The notes beneath the pieces are model-generated. The model ran no database searches and was not told the origin of the DNA. It saw only the letters and a list, made by a program, of their open reading frames with translations. From contig DBRW01000054.1 of assembly GCA_002306075.1 (NCBI GenBank), forward strand, positions 1 to 35,919: a stretch of 35,919 bases of DNA. The letters run 5' to 3'. Below are positions 15,022 to 19,660 of this stretch, one piece after another. The position numbers and the translations under genes are program-made. Origin of the DNA: Synergistaceae bacterium UBA1358. Its GTDB lineage: Bacteria; Synergistota; Synergistia; Synergistales; Synergistaceae. The first letter of the stretch is position 1. Every line of letters starts with the position of its first letter.

Positions 15022-15726
15022 ATGAAACTGATGATAGAGAGAGAAATTTTCGAGTCTTTTCCAAGTGCAAAGATCGGCTGGCTCCTTGCCCGTGTCCGGG
15101 TGGCCCCGTCTGATGAATATGTCGAAAAGATGAAGAGGGGGCTTGTCGGAAGGCTGAACGACATCGGGATATCCCAGGATACGATGATGCTGCATCCCGA
15201 CGTGGCAGGGTGGCGTGACGTCTATTCGAAGATGGGCGTAAAGCCCAGCAAGTACAGGTCTTCGCTGGAAGCGCTTCTCCGGAGGACCTTCAAGGGAGAT
15301 ATATGGAGCGTATCGAACGTTGTAGACTGCTACGACTGCGTGTCGGCGCTGAACCTCCTTCCCATGGGAGCTCATGATATCGCGAAGCTCAGAGGAGACC
15401 TGGTGCTTCGTTACGGCCGCGAGGGCGAAAAATTCTACCCGCTCGGCGCTGGCGACAGCGTTATCGATGTCTCCCCGAAGAACATTCTTTATGCGGACGA
15501 AGAAAAAGTATGCTGCTGGCTCTGGAACCACCGTGACACAAGGGATGCTTCCCTCTCCGAAAGCACGGAAAACGCGCTCTTCCTTATAGACCAGGCCTTC
15601 GATACGGAGTGGAAAAGCGTGGCCGAGGGTCTTGACGCCCTATCCTGCGAACTTGAAAAGATCGGGTGCAGCGTGCTTAAAAGCGGAGTGGTCGATTCAG
15701 CCGACCCGTCTTCAGAGGTATGCTGA
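15022..15726 (+). CDS. B3/4 domain protein (tRNA-editing-like)
   Basis: A 234-residue soluble protein formed by a stand-alone B3/4 domain, the editing domain of the phenylalanyl-tRNA synthetase beta subunit. Family text includes GVKPSKYRSSLEALLRR, SVSNVVDCYDCVSALNLLP and GAHDIAKLRGDLVLRYG. Such free-standing copies are proposed to hydrolyse mischarged tRNA (for example Tyr-tRNAPhe) or to act on free aminoacyl compounds; the actual substrate here is unknown. ATG 15022 is chosen because AAGGGGG lies 9 nt upstream; a GTG at 14986 would overlap the Gx gene. Fourth gene of the apbE operon. Confidence 0.88.
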   Translation: MKLMIEREIFESFPSAKIGWLLARVRVAPSDEYVEKMKRGLVGRLNDIGISQDTMMLHPDVAGWRDVYSKMGVKPSKYRSSLEALLRRTFKGDIWSVSNVVDCYDCVSALNLLPMGAHDIAKLRGDLVLRYGREGEKFYPLGAGDSVIDVSPKNILYADEEKVCCWLWNHRDTRDASLSESTENALFLIDQAFDTEWKSVAEGLDALSCELEKIGCSVLKSGVVDSADPSSEVC

Positions 15727-16064
15727 TGGAGATAGTGGGCTGCTGCGGCATGGACTGCGGCTCGTGCGAGGTCCGCAGGGCAACGGAGAGAAACGATATG
15801 GAAACTCTCTCAAAGATGGCCGTCGCCGAGGAGATCCGCGGAGGCAGATCTTTTATCCTGCCGTCAAAAATGAGATGTACGGGATGTACCGAACCAGGGG
15901 CCAAGAGCGTAGCATGCGCCGGATGCAAAGTCAGGATGTGCGCGCTCCAAAACGGCATCCCCCACTGCGGCTTCTGCGAGGAGTTTCCGTGTGACCTGGG
16001 CGATGCGATATGGGAGGCACTCCCGGAATACAAAAAGAACCTGGAAAGGATCAGGAGCAGGTGA
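15720..16064 (+). CDS. DUF3795 cysteine-rich protein
   Basis: A 114-residue cytoplasmic protein with 12 cysteines in the DUF3795 pattern: CCGMDCGSC (8-16), CTGC (53-56), CAGCKVRMC (66-74) and CGFCEEFPC (83-91). The spacing suggests one or more iron-sulfur clusters or zinc sites. Function is unknown. It overlaps the B3/4 gene by 7 nt when started at ATG 15720; ATG 15726 (TGATG overlap) is about as likely, with AGAGG 7 nt before it. The last gene of the apbE operon. Confidence 0.88.
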   Translation: MLMEIVGCCGMDCGSCEVRRATERNDMETLSKMAVAEEIRGGRSFILPSKMRCTGCTEPGAKSVACAGCKVRMCALQNGIPHCGFCEEFPCDLGDAIWEALPEYKKNLERIRSR

Positions 16065-16110
16065 GGTAAATATTACAGCCGCCTCGCTCCCGTTAAAGAT
16101 CATACAAAGA

Positions 16111-16139
16111 GAGGGCACCCTTGCGGAAAGGGAGCCCTC
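16111..16139. terminator. Bidirectional terminator between converging genes
   Basis: GAGGGC-A-CCCTT (16111-16122) pairs with AAGGG-A-GCCCTC (16128-16139), with one A-A mismatch. It lies between the plus-strand DUF3795 gene and the minus-strand methyltransferase gene. The minus-strand flank (TCTTTG) is the more T-rich side. Confidence 0.6.
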
Positions 16140-16162
16140 CGTTGCTCAAAAGCATTCTCTTC

Positions 16163-16924
16163 TTATTGGGTGACCAATGGTTTTATGGCAAGGAATCGCA
16201 GTCTCACATAGTCCGCGACCCAGCCGTTCTCTTCGGTCCAGAGCATCGGCCTGCAGTAATCCTCGACCTCTTTGTAGAATAGTTCTTTTTCTTCATTTGT
16301 GAATTCCTCGGTGTGACGGTTCGCAAATACCTTAAGCCAGCACCTCAGTCCGTTTTTGAGCGGGGTCGGCCTGTCTATCCTTGCGATATAGGAGACTTTG
16401 AAACCCTGATTGTCCAGTATTTTCGAGAACTCTCCCAGTTCCGGGAATTTCCACGGATTCCTGGCCTTGTAGTCGATGCCCCGTTTGATCAGCGCGATTT
16501 TCATCCCTTCGCGGATGACCCTTATGCAGCCTTCTCCCCCGCATTCCGCCGCGAAACGTCCGCCGGGCTTCAGTGCTTTCCATACACCGCGCACCACCGC
16601 GTACTGGTCGTTCATCCAGTGGATCGCCGCATTGCTCATCACGGCGTCGAACTCCTCACGGAAATGCAGATACTCTCCGTCCATGACCTCGGCGTTCAGG
16701 CCCAGGGCCCTTGCCGCCTCGACCATCTCGGGGCTTGCATCGATGCCTGTAACGTCGCATCCCATGTCAGCCAGTTCCTTGGTAAGTGTGCCGTTTCCGC
16801 ATCCGAGGTCAAGGATCTTTTCTTCTTTTTTTGGATCAAGCAGCTCGATGACCGGCCTGCCGAACAGAGGGACAAAATCTGCCCCTTTTTTGTAGATCTC
16901 AGGACCCCAGCATTGATTTGACAT
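16163..16924 (-). CDS. Class I SAM-dependent methyltransferase
   Basis: A 253-residue soluble methyltransferase. Motif I is KILDLGCGNGTLT (DLGCGNG at 39-45), followed by the acidic post-I residue in VTGIDASPEM (Asp, ribose binding), FDAVMSNAAIHWM, and the LKPGGRFAAECGG loop. The layout is like trans-aconitate or ubiquinone/menaquinone-type methyltransferases, including the Trp-rich C-terminal half. The acceptor cannot be named. AAGGAGG lies 7 nt before ATG 16924, and a TATAAT promoter with an inverted repeat lies upstream. Confidence 0.9.
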   Translation of the reverse strand: MSNQCWGPEIYKKGADFVPLFGRPVIELLDPKKEEKILDLGCGNGTLTKELADMGCDVTGIDASPEMVEAARALGLNAEVMDGEYLHFREEFDAVMSNAAIHWMNDQYAVVRGVWKALKPGGRFAAECGGEGCIRVIREGMKIALIKRGIDYKARNPWKFPELGEFSKILDNQGFKVSYIARIDRPTPLKNGLRCWLKVFANRHTEEFTNEEKELFYKEVEDYCRPMLWTEENGWVADYVRLRFLAIKPLVTQ

Positions 16925-16954
16925 CGGAAAGCCTCCTTATATTCTTGTCACCCT

Positions 16955-16987
16955 ATTATATTTGAGAGAGTCGGAAATTGCACTCTC
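16955..16987 (-). promoter_or_regulatory. Methyltransferase promoter with a possible operator
   Basis: On the minus strand a perfect TATAAT is at 16960-16955, about 30 nt before the start codon. The inverted repeat GAGAGT (16966-16971) / ACTCTC (16982-16987) fills the -35 to -20 zone, where a good -35 hexamer is missing. That arrangement fits an activator or repressor site. Confidence 0.5.
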
Positions 16988-17039
16988 GGGGTTCTTATGC
17001 GGCACGATTTTAATAACCCTTTTAAATTTTCTCCCTTCC

Positions 17040-17069
17040 TTGACGGAATCGCTCCTCTTGATGTAGTCT
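17040..17069 (+). promoter_or_regulatory. Putative promoter of the first leader RNA
   Basis: TTGACG (17040-17045), 18-nt spacer, TAGTCT (17064-17069). Transcription would start near 17076, just upstream of the structured leader at 17091. Confidence 0.45.
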
Positions 17070-17090
17070 AGTACCGTTGATGTTTTGTAC

Positions 17091-17188
17091 TTCCCCGAGT
17101 CGGATTGCCTAAAGGAGCTTTTCCAACGGCATAAGACCAATGGGTGTCTCCGGAAACGGAGGCGCCTCCCGCACTTGGAAAGGGGGAA
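17091..17188 (+). promoter_or_regulatory. Moco/Tuco-like riboswitch candidate (copy A, compact)
   Basis: This leader precedes the response regulator gene. Closing helix P1 is TTCCCC (17091-17096) with GGGGAA (17183-17188). A second helix joins GTC (17099-17101) to GAC (17135-17137) and TGCC (17106-17109) to GGCA (17128-17131), enclosing CCTAAAG, which resembles half of a GNRA-tetraloop receptor. A third helix, GTGTCTCCG / CGGAGGCGC, is capped by a GAAA tetraloop (17153-17156). Then come CCTCCCG (17165-17171) and TTGGAAAGGGGG (17175-17186). The same blocks recur in copy B (19356-19496). It lacks the extra helix of copy B. CCTCTTCC (17229-17236) downstream can compete for the P1 3' strand. A Moco-type class is my best assignment, from motif text and the Mo-enzyme context of copy B. 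Confidence 0.7.
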
Positions 17189-17308
17189 CAGCAAACTTAG
17201 GGGTATCTGTGGTACTCTCATGGCCTGTCCTCTTCCTGGTGCTTACAAGCGGATAATAATAGCTGAATGTGCTGCCCGTGAATTCATTAACAAGAGGGGG
17301 AACATGAT

Positions 17309-18004
17309 TTGCGAATTTTAAGAGTCCTGATAGCTGAGGCAGATCCGCTGCTGCAGAAGTTATATTCAGATCTTATCGCTACCGAGTCTGCTTTTACCGT
17401 CCTGAAATGTGTTTCGAGCGGTACGCAGATGTTCGAGTCGTTGAGATGTGTCGAGGCAGATCTGGTCCTTTTGGATCTTTACCTGAAAGATTTTAACGCC
17501 TTGGAGGGACTTGACCAGCTTCGCAAAGAATTCCCGAGGACTGACTTTATAGTCGCATCTTCGGGAGAGGACCCCAACCTTGTTAGAAAGGCCCTTTGCC
17601 AGGGAGTGTTCGAGTATCTCATAAAGCCATTCTCTTTTGAAAGGCTCAGGCTCGCCCTGCGCAACTACCACATTTACCACCAGAGCCTGACGGGAAGGAC
17701 GAGGCCGTGGCAGCAGGAAGACCTCGATACCCTTATCTCCCTCAGGGCGAGAGACCCTTCCTGGGCAAACAACAGGGCCATACCAAAGGGCCTTCAGCTC
17801 AAGTGTCTGAATGAAGTAGAGAATTTTTTAAGGGAAAACAACGACACATTCTCCGCTCAGGAAGTCGGGAACGCACTTGGGATATCAAGGTCGACAGCGA
17901 GAAGATACCTCGAGTTCCTGACGATGAACGAGAGGGTGGTAGTCGAGTACGCCTACCGGAAGGTCGGAAGGCCGGAAAAGAGATACAGGATGGCTTTGAT
18001 ATAG
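17309..18004 (+). CDS. Orphan response regulator, CitB/DcuR type
   Basis: A 231-residue cytoplasmic transcription regulator. The receiver domain (about 1-122) has the acidic pair E10/D12, phospho-acceptor D56 (VLLDLYL), the S/T position in VASSGED and the conserved Lys in YLIKPFSFERL. The C-terminal domain has a winged helix with FSAQEVGNALGISRSTARR and GRPEKRYRM, as in CitB, DcuR and DpiA regulators of dicarboxylate and tricarboxylate metabolism. No sensor kinase is in the window, which is unusual for this class. The start is TTG 17309, 8 nt after GAGGGGG; an ATG at 17304 is out of frame. It is preceded by a structured leader RNA and followed by a strong terminator. Confidence 0.9.
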   Translation: MRILRVLIAEADPLLQKLYSDLIATESAFTVLKCVSSGTQMFESLRCVEADLVLLDLYLKDFNALEGLDQLRKEFPRTDFIVASSGEDPNLVRKALCQGVFEYLIKPFSFERLRLALRNYHIYHQSLTGRTRPWQQEDLDTLISLRARDPSWANNRAIPKGLQLKCLNEVENFLRENNDTFSAQEVGNALGISRSTARRYLEFLTMNERVVVEYAYRKVGRPEKRYRMALI

Positions 18005-18026
18005 GATCGAAGACTTCAGATGCAAA

Positions 18027-18072
18027 GGGGCTGCGCGAGATCCCAGGATCTCGCGCAGCCCCTATTATTTTT
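18027..18072. terminator. Strong, probably bidirectional terminator
   Basis: A 16-bp perfect stem, GGGGCTGCGCGAGATC (18027-18042) / GATCTCGCGCAGCCCC (18047-18062), CCAG loop. It is followed on the plus strand by TATTATTTTTT. It separates the response regulator from the converging azlCD genes. Confidence 0.92.
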
Positions 18073-18080
18073 TGTCCTGT

Positions 18081-18389
18081 TTAAATTCCGATATAGTGTC
18101 CGGTGATGTAAGTCGCAAGTATCCCGCCGGCCAATACGACCAGGATCCCCCTGCCGGACCAGCCCAGTATCATTGCAACGATGGCTCCGGCCGCAGAACT
18201 GTATATGCTGTCTGTTGCCGTAAGCACGTCAGGGAATATCAATGCTCCGAGGACGGCGTATGGGATGTAGTGCAGCAACGACTCAGCAAACGGAGGAAGC
18301 TTCCTCTCTCCCAAAAAGAAGACGGGAAGGATCCTTGAGGGCGCTGTAACGCACATCATCAAAAGGGACAGGACCATTATCTTTGTCAT
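18081..18389 (-). CDS. azlD: Branched-chain amino acid exporter, small subunit (AzlD)
   Basis: A 102-residue protein with about four hydrophobic segments. The family text is TAPSRILPVFFLGERKLPPF near residues 15-34 and YIPYAVLGALIFPDV. AzlD works with AzlC as the small subunit of an exporter for branched-chain amino acids and analogues. Its ATG overlaps the azlC stop by one base (TGATG), so the two subunits are translationally coupled. Confidence 0.92.
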   Translation of the reverse strand: MTKIMVLSLLMMCVTAPSRILPVFFLGERKLPPFAESLLHYIPYAVLGALIFPDVLTATDSIYSSAAGAIVAMILGWSGRGILVVLAGGILATYITGHYIGI

Positions 18390-19138
18390 CAGGCTGACCT
18401 CTTTTTACTCAAAGGGAAGAGCAGCGCTCCGATAAGGGCTGCGATCCCGGTGGCGGTCATAATTGCGATCCCGCGGTTCAGACCGGTAAAATAGGGGGTC
18501 CACTTTATCAGCGCGCTGGCAGCCATGCCTGCAGCAGCGACAACGAGCGCCGGCCTGCTCTTCCTGACCGACGGCATGAGAAGGCCAAGGAACAGGGCGT
18601 AAAGGGCGATCCCCATGCTGTCCTGGAGGTTTTGCGGCATGACAGAGGTGCCGTAGTAACCGAGGAGCGTCCCGGAGACCCAGCTCACGTGTCCCACTAT
18701 ATTGAGGCCGAACATGAATTCAGGTGCCAGAAGAGGTTCCTTCTGCATCGAGGCTACGCTGAAGCTTTCGTCAGTCAGCTCAAAGCATATCCATGATTTT
18801 TTTAGCGCTCCTATGCCGGGAACGAGCCTTCTCGCAAGAGAGGAGGACATCATGATATGTCTCATATTGAGGACTGCCGTTGCGAGGACTATTTCAGGGA
18901 ACGACGAACCGATCATAATGAGATTCAGCGCTACGAACTGGCTTGCCCCTGCGAACACGACAAGCGACATGAAAAGGCTTTCGAATGCGGTAAGCCCTGC
19001 AGTTTTACAAAGAATGCCGCACGCGACGGCACTCGGAATATAGCCCACCGCGATCGGAGTGCCTGTTCTGAGTCCGTATCCGAAACCTGCGGCGACCGGA
19101 ACATTATTGCTGTCTGCTGTTGCCTTCACTGCGTCCAT
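18389..19138 (-). CDS. azlC: Branched-chain amino acid exporter, large subunit (AzlC)
   Basis: A 249-residue inner-membrane protein of the AzlC family with about seven hydrophobic helices. Characteristic text is GFGYGLRTGTPIAVGYIPSA, VVFAGASQFVALNLI, NMRHIMMSSSLA and WICFELTDESFS. It would export leucine, isoleucine or valine with AzlD, useful in an organism that degrades peptides. A consensus-like promoter is upstream; the SD (GGGGA) is modest. It has no linked Lrp/AsnC regulator. Confidence 0.93.
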   Translation of the reverse strand: MDAVKATADSNNVPVAAGFGYGLRTGTPIAVGYIPSAVACGILCKTAGLTAFESLFMSLVVFAGASQFVALNLIMIGSSFPEIVLATAVLNMRHIMMSSSLARRLVPGIGALKKSWICFELTDESFSVASMQKEPLLAPEFMFGLNIVGHVSWVSGTLLGYYGTSVMPQNLQDSMGIALYALFLGLLMPSVRKSRPALVVAAAGMAASALIKWTPYFTGLNRGIAIMTATGIAALIGALLFPLSKKRSA

Positions 19139-19172
19139 TGAACTGTCCCCATTCGATGAATAACAAAGCCAG

Positions 19173-19202
19173 ATTCTATAATAAACGATGAGCCGGTGTC
19201 AA
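19173..19202 (-). promoter_or_regulatory. azlCD promoter
   Basis: On the minus strand a perfect -35 TTGACA (19202-19197) is followed by TATAGA (19180-19175, 16-nt spacing) or TAGAAT (19178-19173, 18-nt spacing), 35-40 nt before the azlC start. Confidence 0.68.
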
Positions 19203-19336
19203 ATCAGGACCACCGCGAAATCTTTATTGGCAGGATACTGACCAAAACTAACCAGAAGGTTTCTTATCAGCACTTAAAGTTGTCGCGCAATTCAGATGAA
19301 TGTATCCTGACACTAATGTAAAACATACCATATGTA

Positions 19337-19351
19337 TGCAACCTGGTTGCA
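19337..19351 (+). repeat. Short perfect inverted repeat before the second leader RNA
   Basis: TGCAACC-T-GGTTGCA is a perfect 7-bp inverted repeat with one central base, 4 nt before the structured leader of the aldehyde oxidoreductase gene. It may be an operator (the one-base loop argues against an RNA hairpin). A weak promoter-like pair TTGTCG/TATCCT (19280-19308) lies upstream of it. Confidence 0.5.
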
Positions 19352-19355
19352 TTTA

Positions 19356-19496
19356 CTCCCCGAGTCTGTACTCCTAAAGATATCTTCTATGGATGCAGAC
19401 CAGTGGATCTGCTGTACAAGTCAGCAATCCCGAGGGCCGCACGGAAAACTGTGCGGCCTCCCGCGGACGGCATGCCGTCCATTTTGGAAAGGGGGC
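19356..19496 (+). promoter_or_regulatory. Moco-like riboswitch candidate (copy B, with extra helix)
   Basis: The leader of the molybdenum hydroxylase gene. P1 is CCCC (19358-19361) with GGGG (within 19491-19495). P2 is GTCTG (19364-19368) / CAGAC (19396-19400), enclosing CCTAAAG...CTATGG, close to the two halves of the 11-nt tetraloop receptor (CCUAAG/UAUGG). An extra helix is GGAT-C-TGCTG / CAGCA-ATCC (19405-19430). The next helix is GGCCGCAC / GTGCGGCC (19435-19458) with a GGAAAACT loop. Then come GCCTCCCG (19456-19463), a GGACGG/CCGTCC hairpin (19465-19480) and TTGGAAAGGGGG (19484-19495). The block order is identical to copy A, while helix lengths differ and pairing is kept. Position before a molybdopterin enzyme supports a Moco sensor. 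Confidence 0.75.
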
Positions 19497-19556
19497 ATCA
19501 GTATGCAGAGAATTCTGCACGTCAGTCTTTTCACGGCTGTCATTCCTCCCCCTTCC
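19486..19556 (+). promoter_or_regulatory. Expression platform of copy B: competing helix
   Basis: CCCCCTTCC (19548-19556) is complementary to GGAAAGGGGG (19486-19495), the 3' strand of the aptamer's P1, apart from one bulged A. A small hairpin TGCAGA/TCTGCA (19504-19519) lies between, and a T-rich tract (TTTCTTGTTTTC, about 19567-19578) follows. Free RNA could thus form a terminator-like helix, and ligand-bound RNA would prevent it, or the reverse. Confidence 0.55.
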
Positions 19557-19660
19557 AGTAAACAGTTTCTTGTTTTCATGCGGCGTCATGAAAAGATACC
19601 GCTTTGGTATTTATCCCTGTTTTAAATATGTTCCGGCAACGGAGAAAGGAGATGTAACAA

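Noticed and set aside
16937..17221. 94-codon minus-strand frame upstream of the methyltransferase
   Set aside because: It lies across the promoter/operator and the leader RNA, is very basic, and has no SD.
17085..17321. 78-codon plus-strand frame upstream of the response regulator
   Set aside because: It covers the structured leader RNA, has no SD, and the sequence is conserved as RNA blocks with copy B rather than as protein.
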